From NCBI GenBank assembly GCA_018660505.1, contig JABJKE010000028.1:1-64000 (forward strand): 64,000 nt of DNA, given 5' to 3'. The stretch comes from Rhodobiaceae bacterium (GTDB taxonomy: Bacteria > Pseudomonadota > Alphaproteobacteria > RS24). The notes under the pieces are model-generated. The model did not search any database, was not told the DNA's origin, and worked only from the letters and a program-made list of their open reading frames with translations. Position numbers and translations under genes: made by a program. Shown piece by piece: positions 1-9,083 of this stretch (the stretch's first letter is position 1; every line of letters starts with the position of its first letter).

Positions 1-89
1 CAATAGAAACCATGATTTATGCGCCTCAAGCAAATAGGCTTGAAGATACATGGCTTGGGCCGTGAAACACGGCGCTTGAAATTTGAAAA

Positions 90-176
90 TGGTGCCCAGG
101 AGAAGACTCGAACTTCCACACCCTTGCGAGTACTAGCACCTGAAGCTAGCGCGTCTACCAATTCCGCCACCTGGGC
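90..176 (-). tRNA. tRNA-Leu (anticodon CAG)
   Basis: The reverse strand folds as a long-variable-arm tRNA beginning GCCCAGGTGG and ending CTGGGCACCA, so the CCA tail is encoded. The anticodon stem CTAGC/GCTAG encloses the loop TTCAGGT, giving anticodon CAG, which reads CUG leucine codons. The D-arm (GAATTGGTAGAC) and T-arm (GTTCGAGTC) are canonical. The 89 bases before it hold no gene that I can see. Confidence 0.97.
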
Positions 177-333
177 CTTACTTTAGGTAAGGCGCTTGGT
201 TTAGGCGCGTGCGTCAGAATTGTCAATGGTTGCTTGCCGCTCCCCATCAAGCCCCGCGCGCCGATTTTTGCTTTGTGCAAGCGCGCATATAGATTAAGAC
301 CTAATCCATCGTCCGAGTAAGTTGGAGAAACAA

Positions 334-1293
334 ATGGTTCAGAAATTGGCTCTCAAGAAAAACGCAAAGATAACTGTTTTTGGCGGCACGGGATTTGTCG
401 GTCGCCATATTGTCCGCCGACTTGCCAAGGCGGGCTATTCCATTCGGGTGGCGACGCGGCGTCCCAATGAGGCGCTGCACCTAAAGACTGGCGGCAAGCC
501 CGGTCAAATTCAGATTGTGCAAGCCAATATTCGCGATGATGCGAGTGTTGCCGCCGCGCTTGAAGGCGCCGATGCCGCGATTAATGCCGTGGGTATTTTG
601 TTCGAAAGCGGCAAACAGAAATTCGCCACCGTGCAAGCCCAAGGCGGTGTGCGGGTTGCCAAAGCGGCCGCGGCGCAAAACATTCAGCATTTTGTGCATA
701 TCTCCGCCATTGGCGCCGATGCCCAATCTGCGTCTCTCTATGCGCAAAGCAAAGCGGCGGCAGAGCAAGGCGTCATCGACGCCCTTCCGAGCGCGCATAT
801 TTTGCGTCCCTCGATTGTGGTCGGGCCAGAGGATGATTTTTTCAACCGCTTTGCAGGCCTTGCCCTCGTGGCACCAGCCCTGCCGTTGATTGGCGGCGGC
901 ACCACGCGCTATCAGCCGGTTTCTGTGTTTGATGTGGCCGCTGCCGTTGAGGCCTCGCTGACGGGGGCGCTCGCGGGAACCTATGAGCTGGGGGGGCCAG
1001 ATGTGCTGAGCTTCAAACAATTGATGGAACTTTTGCTGGCTGAAATAGGTCGCAATCGTTTGCTGGTGCCGATGCCTTTCGCCATGGCGCGGGTGATTGC
1101 CAGCGTCGCGCAATTCATGCCCAAACCATTGCTGACGCCAGACCAATTAATTTTGCTGAAGCGCGATAATTTGGTGGCCGATGACGCCAAGGGCTTTGCT
1201 GATTTGGCGATAAAGCCAACGCCGATTGCCGCCCTTTTGCCAGATTACCTGTGGCGGTTTCGCCCTTCTGGCAAAAAGCCCGCGAAACCTTAA
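334..1293 (+). CDS. Complex I NDUFA9-subunit-family NAD(P)-binding protein
   Basis: A 319-residue atypical short-chain dehydrogenase of the NDUFA9/39-kDa complex I subunit family. The N-terminal Rossmann motif GGTGFVG lies at residues 17-23, and a YxxxK pair (YAQSK) lies in the middle. The family binds NADPH and is thought to support assembly or stability of NADH:quinone oxidoreductase, or to act as a general NAD(P)-binding reductase. I start at the ATG at 334 because GGAG ends 6 bases before it; an in-frame TTG 12 bases upstream is less likely. It converges on uppP with a 16-bp gap. Catalytic activity cannot be read from the sequence. Confidence 0.85.
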   Translation: MVQKLALKKNAKITVFGGTGFVGRHIVRRLAKAGYSIRVATRRPNEALHLKTGGKPGQIQIVQANIRDDASVAAALEGADAAINAVGILFESGKQKFATVQAQGGVRVAKAAAAQNIQHFVHISAIGADAQSASLYAQSKAAAEQGVIDALPSAHILRPSIVVGPEDDFFNRFAGLALVAPALPLIGGGTTRYQPVSVFDVAAAVEASLTGALAGTYELGGPDVLSFKQLMELLLAEIGRNRLLVPMPFAMARVIASVAQFMPKPLLTPDQLILLKRDNLVADDAKGFADLAIKPTPIAALLPDYLWRFRPSGKKPAKP

Positions 1294-1309
1294 CCGAGGT
1301 TTTGGCGCC

Positions 1310-2113
1310 TTACAGCAGCCATAAAATAGCGCCGCCCAAGGCCACCCGATAAATAACGAATGGCAAAAGCGTCAGCTTGCGGGTCATGCGCAAAAACACG
1401 TCAATGCTGATGAAAGCAAATATACCCGCCAAGGCAGCGCCCAGCGCGGCCTCGCCTAGCGCCCCCCACTGGCCTTGCAAGAGTAATTGCAAAAGGCTGA
1501 GGGCCGCGAAACAAGCGATGACCGGTATCGCCATCAGCATCGAAAAGCGCGCCGCCGCTTCGCGCTCAAAGCCTAGCCCGCGCGCCGCCATTAAGGTGAC
1601 GCCAGATCGACTGGCGCCGGGAATAAGGGCTAATATTTGCGCCAAGCCGAGGAGCAGGGCCGGTCGGTTTTGCATCGCGCCAAGCTGTTTATCGCTGGCG
1701 CCAAAGCGGTCGGCGAGATACAGCGGGACGGCAAAGATAATACTCGCCCAAGCCACCACTTCTGCGCTGCGCAAATATTCCAACCCGCCGCTCGCCAAGA
1801 GAGCCGCGGCGGCCAAAAGCACGGGACCGGTGGCCAAAATAAGGTGGGTGGCCTGCCTGCGGTTTTGCGTTTCGCGTTGCGCCAGAATATCGACCCCGCC
1901 GGCGAGCAGGTTTTTCACATCGGTGCGAAAATAGACGATGACGGCCAGCAGCGTGCCGAAATGCAAAGCCACATCCATGGTTAATTCATCGGCCAGGGAT
2001 TGTCCGCTCGGCGCCCATTGGTGCATTAGGGTTAAATGTCCCGAAGACGACACGGGGATGAATTCTGTGATGCCTTGGACCAGCGCCAGAAAGAGAATGT
2101 TTTCAAAAGCCAT
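1310..2113 (-). CDS. uppP: Undecaprenyl-diphosphate phosphatase
   Basis: A 267-residue integral membrane enzyme of the BacA/UppP family. It dephosphorylates undecaprenyl diphosphate to recycle the lipid carrier for peptidoglycan and other envelope polymers. The signature EFIPVSSSGH lies at residues 17-26 (catalytic Glu17 and His26 region), and the second signature PGASRSG lies near residue 165. The length is normal for the family and the remainder is a series of hydrophobic segments. The gene is convergent with the NDUFA9-like gene and divergent from the glutathione transferase gene. No good ribosome-binding site is visible, so the start is by homology of the N-terminus. Confidence 0.95.
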   Translation of the reverse strand: MAFENILFLALVQGITEFIPVSSSGHLTLMHQWAPSGQSLADELTMDVALHFGTLLAVIVYFRTDVKNLLAGGVDILAQRETQNRRQATHLILATGPVLLAAAALLASGGLEYLRSAEVVAWASIIFAVPLYLADRFGASDKQLGAMQNRPALLLGLAQILALIPGASRSGVTLMAARGLGFEREAAARFSMLMAIPVIACFAALSLLQLLLQGQWGALGEAALGAALAGIFAFISIDVFLRMTRKLTLLPFVIYRVALGGAILWLL

Positions 2114-2270
2114 AGGTCAAATTATCTGCGTTGTCGGGCAAAGCCAAGCGGCATTGTTACCGGCGCGTTATCTTCGGGTTATCTGCGGGTCGCGTGGGCT
2201 TTAGAATATCCAGTTTCGCCACGTCTGTTTTCCTTGCTCCAAATCACCAAGCGGCTTAATTTAACTTCCT

Positions 2271-2948
2271 ATGGCTACCTTGTTTCACCAACCCGTCTGC
2301 CCGTTTTCGCGCAAAATTCGTCTTATGTTGGGCGAGAAAAAATTTGCTGTCGAATATGTAGAAGAACGCCCTTGGGAGCGTCGGTTGGATTTTTTGATGC
2401 TCAATCCATCTGGCGAAGTGCCTGTGTTAATTGGCGAGGCGGGCACTATTGCGGGGCATTATGCGATTTCCGAATGGCTGGAAGAAAAAGGCGGCGCCAT
2501 TCCTTTGATGCCCAGTTCGGGCTTATCGCGTGCTGAAGTGCGCCGTATCTCGGCTTGGTTTGATGATAAATTTCACCAAGAAGTTGGCCGCCTCATCACC
2601 GTTGAGAAAATCGACCGTCGCTTTATGGGCGCCGAAGATGGCGGCGGCGGCCCCGATATGGACGTCGTCCGCGTTGGGCTGCATAATCTTAATCTGCATT
2701 TAGAATATCTCACCTATCTGCTGCAAAGCCGCGACTGGCTGGCCGGCGGGGAAATGAGCCTGGCTGATTTAACCGCCGCGGCGCATTTGTCTTGCCTGGA
2801 TTATACTGGCGATGTGCCCTGGAAATTATGGCCTGAGATGCGCGATTGGTATGCGCGCTTGAAGTCGCGCCCCTCGTTTCGCCCCCTGTTGGCAGACCAT
2901 GTGGCGGGTATGCGACCGCCGCCCTATTATGCTGACCCGGATTTTTAA
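2271..2948 (+). CDS. Glutathione S-transferase family protein
   Basis: A 225-residue protein with an N-terminal thioredoxin-like domain carrying the CPFS motif at residues 10-13, the usual glutathione-binding position. An all-helical C-terminal domain follows, with the typical pattern 'LAGGEMSLADLTAAAHL' near residue 160. The likely role is cytosolic glutathione conjugation or reduction; the substrate is unknown. It is the first gene of a tight set: queG starts 6 bases after its stop, and a reductase gene overlaps queG. The residue before the cysteine is Val rather than Ser or Tyr, which fits the Cys/Ser-type bacterial branches. Confidence 0.85.
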   Translation: MATLFHQPVCPFSRKIRLMLGEKKFAVEYVEERPWERRLDFLMLNPSGEVPVLIGEAGTIAGHYAISEWLEEKGGAIPLMPSSGLSRAEVRRISAWFDDKFHQEVGRLITVEKIDRRFMGAEDGGGGPDMDVVRVGLHNLNLHLEYLTYLLQSRDWLAGGEMSLADLTAAAHLSCLDYTGDVPWKLWPEMRDWYARLKSRPSFRPLLADHVAGMRPPPYYADPDF

Positions 2949-2954
2949 GCCGCT

Positions 2955-4100
2955 ATGACGGCGGATGGACATCTTCTCAAAGCCGATTTGATGGCCCGCG
3001 CCAAGCGCGAAGGATTCGATGCCTGCCGTATCGCCTCGGCTCATTTGGAGGCTTCGGCCGGCGAAGGCTTGCAAAATTATTTAGCCGCCGGTCACCATGG
3101 TCAAATGAGCTGGATGGAAAGCCGCATCCATGAGCGCAGCGCCCCCAATCATCTTTGGCCGGAGGCGCAAAGCGTCATTATGTTAGGCCTGAATTACGGC
3201 CCCGACAGCGACCCGATGGAAGGCCTGAAAGCTGGCGACAAAGGGTTGATTTCCGTCTATGCGCAGCGGCGCGATTATCATGATGTCATTAAGAAAAAGC
3301 TGAAAGTGCTGGCCCGTTGGCTGGTCGAGGAAACCGGGGCCGAGGTGAAAGTCTTTGTCGATACGGCGCCGGTCATGGAAAAACCTTTGGCGCAAAAAGC
3401 GGGGCTTGGCTGGCAGGGCAAACACACGAATCTCGTGTCGCGCGAGATGGGCTCTTGGTTGTTTTTAGGCTCGGTTTTTACCACGCTGGCTTTGCCCGTA
3501 GACGAGGCGGAAGCCGACCATTGCGGCTCGTGTTCTGCTTGTTTGGATGTCTGCCCGACAAAGGCGTTCCCCGCGCCCTATCAGCTCGATGCGCGCCGCT
3601 GTATTTCTTATTTGACCATCGAGCATAAGGGCATGATTGACGAAGATTTGCGCGCCGCCATGGGCAATCATATTTATGGCTGTGACGATTGTTTGGCGGT
3701 TTGCCCGTGGAATAAATATGCCCAGAGCGCGCAAGAGGCCAAGCTGGCTTTAAAGGCGGATATGGATTTGCCCGACTTAATCTTTTTATCGCAATTGGAT
3801 GATGCGGGGTTTCGCGCGTTCTTTCAATCGACGCCGATTAAACGCACTGGCCTGACCTCTTTTTTACGCAATGTGCTGATCGCGCTTGGCAATATGCAGG
3901 CCCCGACGCTGGCCCATCGCGCGGCGGTGGAAGCGCGTTTGACAGATAGCGAAGCCGTGGTGCGCGCCACCGCTATTTGGGCTTTGGCGCAAATCGATAA
4001 AGACCGATTGACATCCCTAGCCTCTGACATGAGAGCCACAGAGACCGACCCCGACGCGCTTGCCGAATGGCAGCAAGCCATAGGAGACGCCCATGCGTGA
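2955..4100 (+). CDS. queG: Epoxyqueuosine reductase
   Basis: A 381-residue cobalamin- and iron-sulfur-dependent enzyme that performs the last step of queuosine synthesis, reducing epoxyqueuosine to queuosine in the wobble position of GUN tRNAs. An N-terminal DUF1730 region contains the QRRDYH motif near residue 97. Two ferredoxin-type clusters follow, CGSCSACLDVCP and CDDCLAVCPWN, and a C-terminal HEAT-like helical tail. The length is normal. The gene is sandwiched between the GST gene (6-base gap) and the downstream reductase gene (8-base overlap), so translation is probably coupled. Confidence 0.95.
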   Translation: MTADGHLLKADLMARAKREGFDACRIASAHLEASAGEGLQNYLAAGHHGQMSWMESRIHERSAPNHLWPEAQSVIMLGLNYGPDSDPMEGLKAGDKGLISVYAQRRDYHDVIKKKLKVLARWLVEETGAEVKVFVDTAPVMEKPLAQKAGLGWQGKHTNLVSREMGSWLFLGSVFTTLALPVDEAEADHCGSCSACLDVCPTKAFPAPYQLDARRCISYLTIEHKGMIDEDLRAAMGNHIYGCDDCLAVCPWNKYAQSAQEAKLALKADMDLPDLIFLSQLDDAGFRAFFQSTPIKRTGLTSFLRNVLIALGNMQAPTLAHRAAVEARLTDSEAVVRATAIWALAQIDKDRLTSLASDMRATETDPDALAEWQQAIGDAHA

Positions 4101-4974
4101 TGCCAATCACCTGCTGTTTTTTGGGTTTGGCTTTTGTGCCGAAGCCTTGGCGCCGCATTTGGCGGCGCGCGGGTGGCAGTTAAGTTCCACCTGCCGCGAT
4201 GACGAAAAAGCGGCTCGGCTGGCCAAGCAGGGCATTGCCCCCATTATTTTGGATGGCAAGGTTTTGCCGCCCAATCAGCTCGCGGGCGTTAGCCATATTC
4301 TTTTGTCTGCCGCGCCCACGCCAGACGGCGACCCGGCTTTGCCGCTTTTGACGCCAGCTCTCAAAGCCCAAGCGGCGACGCTTCAATGGATGGGCTATTT
4401 GTCCACCACCGGGGTCTATGGCGACCATCAGGGCGCCTGGATTGACGAGGAGACCCCGCGCGGAAAAATAGGCGCGCGCGGACAGGCCCGCGTCGATGCC
4501 GAAGCCGCTTGGTCCGCTTTGGCGGCGGCGCATGATTTGCCGATACATTATTTTCGCTTGGCCGGCATTTATGGGCCCGGGCGCAATCCATTGGTGGCGA
4601 TGCAAAATGGCAAAGCGCGGCGCATCGACAAAGCGGGGCAAGTTTTCTCGCGCATTCATGTGGCGGATATCGCGCAAATTCTTTTGGCCTCGATAGAAAA
4701 GCCCAACCCCGGGCGCGCCTATAGCGTGTGCGATGATGTGCCCGCGCCGCCGCAAGAGGTGGTCGCTTTTGCAGCAGATTTATTGGGAATCGAAGCCCCG
4801 CCGCTCATCGCTTTTGAGGCGGCGGAATTATCTCCCATGGCGCAAAGTTTTTATGCCGACAATAAGCGGATTAAAAACACCCGCCTAAAAGAAGAGCTGG
4901 GCGTCGACCTATTATATCCAGATTATCGCGCGGGTCTGCGCGCTCTTTATCAGCAGATGCAGACAAAAAGCTAA
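4093..4974 (+). CDS. SDR-type NAD(P)-dependent epimerase/reductase (YeeZ-like)
   Basis: A 293-residue protein with the dinucleotide-binding motif GFGFCA at residues 11-16 and the later landmarks LSTTGVYGDH and YFRLAGIYGPGRNPL, typical of extended short-chain dehydrogenases related to E. coli YeeZ. The substrate is unknown. The usual catalytic tyrosine region is altered: after VYGDH there is no clear YxxxK, so it may be an NAD(P)-binding protein rather than a classical dehydrogenase. The start overlaps the end of queG by 8 bases, making this the third gene of the GST-queG operon. Confidence 0.75.
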   Translation: MRDANHLLFFGFGFCAEALAPHLAARGWQLSSTCRDDEKAARLAKQGIAPIILDGKVLPPNQLAGVSHILLSAAPTPDGDPALPLLTPALKAQAATLQWMGYLSTTGVYGDHQGAWIDEETPRGKIGARGQARVDAEAAWSALAAAHDLPIHYFRLAGIYGPGRNPLVAMQNGKARRIDKAGQVFSRIHVADIAQILLASIEKPNPGRAYSVCDDVPAPPQEVVAFAADLLGIEAPPLIAFEAAELSPMAQSFYADNKRIKNTRLKEELGVDLLYPDYRAGLRALYQQMQTKS

Positions 4975-4983
4975 TCCGGTAAA

Positions 4984-5754
4984 TTAGCTTTGCGGGGCGA
5001 TAAGGGCGTCGAGCAGGGCGATTATTTTCGCAATCTGGTCCGGCTCTGAGAGACGATGGTCGCCGTTTTTTAAAAACTGCAATTCGACATCGTGCCCGCG
5101 CAACTGCGCGGCCAGCTCGAGCGATAATTGCCATGGCACGGCGTCATCTTTTTGGCCGTGCAAAATCCGAACGGGGATATCGATATCTATCGGCTGGTCG
5201 AGCATTAAGTGTTGGCGGCCATCTTCGATGAGGGCTTTGGTAATCGGATAGCCTTCGGGGTCATATTCGGAAGGGTCATAAATCAAACCTTCGCGGTTTA
5301 GTTTTTCGCGCGCTTTTTCGGAAAATCGGTCCCACATCAAGCGCTCGGTCATATCCACGGCAGGGGCGATGAGCACGAGCCCGGCCAGTTTTTCCGGTCG
5401 GTCGAGCGCGGCCATTAAAGATAGCCAGCCGCCAAAGCTAGAGCCGACGAGAATTTGGGGTCCGGCGCAAAGCGCGTCCAGCACATGAGCGACGTCGCCG
5501 CGCCAATAGCTCATCGTGCCATCGGTAAAGGCGCCGGAGGAGGCGCCGTGGCCGAAATAGTCAAAACGGGTAAAGGGTATTTTTCGCGCGCCCGCCCATT
5601 CGGCCAAAGCTTGCGCTTTCGTGCCCGTCATATCGGAGCGAAAGCCGCCACAAAACACCACGCCGACGCCCGGCGCATCGATGTTGGTTTGTTGATAGGC
5701 GATTTTTTGCGGGCCAAAATCAGGGGTGTCGCGGGTTAGAAAGTGCACACGCAT
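4984..5754 (-). CDS. Alpha/beta hydrolase
   Basis: A 256-residue alpha/beta-fold hydrolase. The oxyanion-hole region is VVFCGGF, the nucleophile elbow is GSSFGG in mid-protein, and the late acid/histidine pair is LHGQKDD and NGDHRLS. It resembles the short-chain carboxylesterase/acyl-protein-thioesterase-like hydrolases common in alphaproteobacteria; the natural substrate is unknown. I take the start at MRVHFL (5754) because GGAGA precedes it at normal spacing. The frame stays open further upstream, but that part overlaps the divergent glycosyltransferase and looks non-coding. Confidence 0.8.
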   Translation of the reverse strand: MRVHFLTRDTPDFGPQKIAYQQTNIDAPGVGVVFCGGFRSDMTGTKAQALAEWAGARKIPFTRFDYFGHGASSGAFTDGTMSYWRGDVAHVLDALCAGPQILVGSSFGGWLSLMAALDRPEKLAGLVLIAPAVDMTERLMWDRFSEKAREKLNREGLIYDPSEYDPEGYPITKALIEDGRQHLMLDQPIDIDIPVRILHGQKDDAVPWQLSLELAAQLRGHDVELQFLKNGDHRLSEPDQIAKIIALLDALIAPQS

Positions 5755-5869
5755 GGGGTCTCCGTTTCGTATCGATTTCGCCGATTTGGTTTTTGCGCTA
5801 AACTCAATTATGACTGAAGCTCCAGCAAAGCAGAAGTAAAACCTGCGCGCTATTGTAAAGGAAGCGATT

Positions 5870-7060
5870 GTGACAACACAGTTCCCCATGCCCTCCAGCG
5901 CGGCTGTCGATATGACGGGCAAAAGCATTTTGCAAGTTGTGCCCGAGCTGGATGTCGGCGGGGCGGAGATTACCACTTTGGAAATGGCGCGCGCGATTGT
6001 CGCCAGTGGCGGGCGCGCTTTGGTGGCCACCCAAGGCGGCGCGCTGGCCAGCGATATTGAACGCGCGGGCGGAGAAATTGTGACGCTGCCCGTGGCCTCT
6101 AAAAACCCATGGGTGATGTGGAAAAATGCGCGCCGTCTGGCCGCTCTCATGCGGGCGGAAAACATTGACCTGATTCATACCCGCTCGCGGGCACCGGGTT
6201 GGTCGGGGCTTTGGGCGGGCAAATGGGCGGGCGTGCCTTTCATGACGACCTATCATTCAAGCGTGCAAGCCAAGCCGAAAGCCAAAGTGTTTTACAACTC
6301 TATTTTGGTGCGCGGGCGCGTGTCGATTGCCAATTCGCATTATACCGCCAGCCAAATCGCGACCGTCTATCCGCAGGTGGTCGATAAATTACGGGTTATT
6401 CCGCGCGGCTGCGATGTCGATGCGCTGGCGCAAGATAATTTTACCGCGGCCGATAAAGCGGCCAAACGGGCGCAATGGCAGGTGCCGGAAAAAGCTTTCG
6501 TCATTATGTGTCCCGCGCGGGTCACGCATTTGAAAGGCCAGCATGTGTTGCTGGCCGCCTTGTCGAAACTAACCAGCGACACAAATCCCTATTTGGTTTT
6601 GGTTGGCAGCGCGCAAGGACGCGATGGCTATGTGGCCGAGCTAACCGTCCAAGCAGAAGCTCTGGGCCTGCGGCACCGGTTGGTTTTTGCGGGGCTCGAA
6701 AGCAATATGGCGGCTGCCTATGCGGCGGCGGATTTGGCTGTCGTGCCGACCATTCGGCCCGAGCCTTTTGGCCGCACGATTATTGAAGCCCAGGCAGCCA
6801 GCCTGCCGGTTGTGGCCTCTGATGCCGGCGGCTTTCGCGAAACGGTGATGGCCAAGCCAGCCAGCGCGGGCGGCACCGGCTGGTTGGCCACGCCCGATAA
6901 CGCCGAGGCTCTGGCGCAAAGCTTGGAGGCAGCTTTGGCCTTGGCGCCAGAGCCATTGAAGCTTATGGGCGCCAATGGCTGTGCCCATGTGCGGGCGCAT
7001 TACACACAAACCGCCATGTGCAACCGAACTCTAAATGTTTACCGAGAGCTTATCGGGTGA
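5870..7060 (+). CDS. Glycosyltransferase family 4 protein
   Basis: A 396-residue GT-B fold glycosyltransferase. The N-terminal donor-side motif VGGAEI is near residue 28, and the C-terminal domain contains the E-x7-E nucleotide-sugar site EPFGRTIIEA. It probably transfers a sugar from a nucleotide donor onto an envelope glycan or lipopolysaccharide core; the acceptor is unknown. The start is a GTG preceded by AAGGAAG. It is divergent from the hydrolase gene, and its TGA overlaps the GTG start of the next, unrecognised gene. Confidence 0.85.
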   Translation: MTTQFPMPSSAAVDMTGKSILQVVPELDVGGAEITTLEMARAIVASGGRALVATQGGALASDIERAGGEIVTLPVASKNPWVMWKNARRLAALMRAENIDLIHTRSRAPGWSGLWAGKWAGVPFMTTYHSSVQAKPKAKVFYNSILVRGRVSIANSHYTASQIATVYPQVVDKLRVIPRGCDVDALAQDNFTAADKAAKRAQWQVPEKAFVIMCPARVTHLKGQHVLLAALSKLTSDTNPYLVLVGSAQGRDGYVAELTVQAEALGLRHRLVFAGLESNMAAAYAAADLAVVPTIRPEPFGRTIIEAQAASLPVVASDAGGFRETVMAKPASAGGTGWLATPDNAEALAQSLEAALALAPEPLKLMGANGCAHVRAHYTQTAMCNRTLNVYRELIG

Positions 7061-7404
7061 GCCAATTTGTACCGCGCCCGATTGTTGAGCCCGGCGGCCT
7101 TTTGCTCATCGGGGTCGGCCTTTCGGATGCGCTTTTGCTGGAGACCCTGGCGGCGCTTTATGACACCAGCTCGTCTTTGACGGTTTTGGTCAGTCGCGGT
7201 CAGCAGGCGCGTTTGACGCTGCAAGCCGATGAGGTTTGGGTTTATGGCGCGCTTGGCTTGCGCGGAGCCATGGCTTTGGTGCGGCGCATTTCATGGCGCC
7301 ATTTCGAGGCGGTGCATCAGCCGAGCCGCGACGCCTTGGGGGGATTGCGATTTTTTGTCTGGCCGCGCCCGATTTGGCTGTTGCAAGGCAAAACCCCAAG
7401 CTAG
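7057..7404 (+). CDS. Hypothetical protein coupled to the glycosyltransferase
   Basis: A predicted 115-residue protein that I do not recognise. Its GTG start overlaps the TGA of the preceding glycosyltransferase (GTGA), which implies translational coupling. The N-terminal half looks like a Rossmann-type strand-loop-helix (GGLLLIGVGLSDALLLETL) followed by an alternating pattern. That resembles the first strand and helix of GT-B glycosyltransferases such as family 9, but it is far too short to be a complete enzyme. It may be a decayed remnant of a second glycosyltransferase or a small accessory protein. Confidence 0.5.
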   Translation: MSQFVPRPIVEPGGLLLIGVGLSDALLLETLAALYDTSSSLTVLVSRGQQARLTLQADEVWVYGALGLRGAMALVRRISWRHFEAVHQPSRDALGGLRFFVWPRPIWLLQGKTPS

Positions 7405-7527
7405 GGCATTTTCTAATCGGCTGTTTGGCGGCGGGCATTTGCTGTTGACTTCCCTTTTTATTGCCCTAAACCTAGCGATATATGGCGGAAATTCTGCCAT
7501 CCAGTGAAATTATAACGGAGTGATCCC

Positions 7528-8067
7528 ATAGCACGTAGACCCCACGCAGCGCAGCCGCCACGTCATCAAGGCCCGCGAATAAACAGTATGATTAGCTCTC
7601 CTTCCGTCCTTCTTATTGGAGCGGAAGGCGAAAAAATGGGCACGGTAGATACCGATAGCGCCCTCGCCATGGCAGAAGAAGCGGGCCTCGACCTCGTCGA
7701 AGTCTCGCCAAACGCAAGCCCGCCGGTTTGCAAAATTCTCGACTATGGCAAGCTGAAATATCAAGAACAGAAAAAAGCCAGCGAAGCGCGCAAAAATCAG
7801 AAGACGGTCGAAGTCAAAGAGATCAAAATGCGTCCCAATATTGATACGCATGACTATGATGTGAAAATGCGCAATGTGGTGAAATTCCTCACCGCCGGCG
7901 ACAAAGTAAAAGTCACCATGCGGTTTCGCGGTCGCGAAATGGCGCACCAAAGCCTTGGCATGGATGTGTTAAATCGCGTGAAAGCCGACACGGAAGAGCA
8001 GGCCAAAGTCGAAGCCCATCCGAAGATGGAAGGCCGACAAATGACCATGGTGCTCGGCCCTAAGTAG
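7528..8067 (+). CDS. infC: Translation initiation factor IF-3, AUA start codon
   Basis: A 179-residue IF-3, which binds the 30S subunit, prevents premature 50S joining and checks the initiator codon. The N-terminal segment [19 protein letters not shown], the linker rich in Lys/Glu and the C-terminal domain ([14 protein letters not shown]) are all present at normal length. The frame has no ATG, GTG or TTG between the TAA at 7513 and the ATG at 7588, and starting at 7588 would cut off the conserved GPRIN segment. The only sensible start is ATA at 7528, with ACGGAG at 7515-7520 as ribosome-binding site. A possible -35 hexamer TTGACT lies at 7445-7450, but its -10 is weak. A rare start codon fits IF-3 autoregulation. 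Confidence 0.93.
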   Translation: MARRPHAAQPPRHQGPRINSMISSPSVLLIGAEGEKMGTVDTDSALAMAEEAGLDLVEVSPNASPPVCKILDYGKLKYQEQKKASEARKNQKTVEVKEIKMRPNIDTHDYDVKMRNVVKFLTAGDKVKVTMRFRGREMAHQSLGMDVLNRVKADTEEQAKVEAHPKMEGRQMTMVLGPK

Positions 8068-8093
8068 AGCCCTAAGTAGAGCCCTCAATAAAA

Positions 8094-9083
8094 TTATAGA
8101 TTGAGCGCCCTATCGGGGCGGTCGGTAATCAAAGCCTCGACGCCCATGGCGGCGAGGCTTTTCATATCTGCCTGTTCATTTACCGTCCAAGCCGACACTT
8201 GCAAACCCAGCTCATGGGCAATAGCCATTGTGTCTGGCGTGACGTCGCGCCAATAGGCGATCCAGCTTTGCCCGCCTGCCGCGGCAATGGCGCGCAAGAC
8301 TTTTTCGCCATGGGTGTCGCCTTTTTGCTGGCGCCAATCGTGGGCGCCCCACCATGGCGCGCCGTTTTGCGAGGCGGCTCTTAGCGCCGCGGTTTTGCTT
8401 TTAGGCTTGTCTTGTGCCGCGCTTTCATGGTTCGGGTCGGTGCTGGCAAAAGCCAGCGTCGTATAGCCATTTTTAATCTCTGGGCGCTGCGCCCGAACCT
8501 GCGCGAGGCAGCGCCAATCAAAGCCGATAACCCGGTGCTGTTGGGCCACGGGAGAGCCATCGAGCGCCGCCACATAGGCCTCGGCCAAAGCCTGCGCTTG
8601 GGCGGGGTCGGGGGTCATATCGGTTTTTAACTCGGCGTAAAGCGCAAACCCTTGCGGCGCCGCCTCTGCTATCAGGCGGTCGAGCTGGTTTAAATAAGGA
8701 ATGCGCGCGCCATCTTTTGGGCTTTGTTGGTCGCGGCGCCGCGCTTCGGGCGTATCGGGTGCCAGGCGGCCGACATCATAGGCTTGCAATTGCTCGCCCG
8801 TCAGCGCATCGAGGCGCGGTGTGGGCGCGGTCAGATAGCTGCCCGCCAGACGCGTACCCGCAGGCTTAAGCTGGCTATCGTGATGCACCATAAGCTGCCC
8901 GTCTTTAGATAATTGCAGGTCGAACTCAAGGCCATGGACGCCTAATTTTATCGCTTGTTCGAAGGCTTCCAGCGTGTTTTCGGGCCATAGATGGGCGCCC
9001 CCGCGATGGGCGATGACTTTTGCCTTAGGGGCGGCCTTTTCAAAGGCTTTTTGGCGGGGGGCCAAAGGCTCATTCTGGGTCAT
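8094..9083 (-). CDS. Glycerophosphodiester phosphodiesterase family protein
   Basis: A 329-residue GDPD-family enzyme predicted to hydrolyse glycerophosphodiesters to glycerol-3-phosphate and an alcohol. The TIM-barrel catalytic elements are clear: IAHRGG, PENTLEAF, LEFDLQLSKDG and VHHD (His, Glu, Asp and His at the expected places), with AWTVNE near the end. There is no signal peptide, so it is probably cytosolic. I start at MTQNEP (9083); a GTG 48 bases upstream in frame is possible. The gene lies antisense between infC and rpmI-rplT, breaking the usual infC-rpmI-rplT order. Confidence 0.88.
   Translation of the reverse strand: MTQNEPLAPRQKAFEKAAPKAKVIAHRGGAHLWPENTLEAFEQAIKLGVHGLEFDLQLSKDGQLMVHHDSQLKPAGTRLAGSYLTAPTPRLDALTGEQLQAYDVGRLAPDTPEARRRDQQSPKDGARIPYLNQLDRLIAEAAPQGFALYAELKTDMTPDPAQAQALAEAYVAALDGSPVAQQHRVIGFDWRCLAQVRAQRPEIKNGYTTLAFASTDPNHESAAQDKPKSKTAALRAASQNGAPWWGAHDWRQQKGDTHGEKVLRAIAAAGGQSWIAYWRDVTPDTMAIAHELGLQVSAWTVNEQADMKSLAAMGVEALITDRPDRALNL

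Noticed and set aside
481..1146. 221-codon antisense frame inside the NDUFA9-like gene
   Set aside because: It is a G+C-driven shadow of a well-supported gene with no recognisable motif; the same applies to the other long antisense frames in the window.
5755..6165. N-terminal extension of the hydrolase ending at 4984
   Set aside because: It overlaps the glycosyltransferase gene and a good ribosome-binding site lies before MRVHFL.
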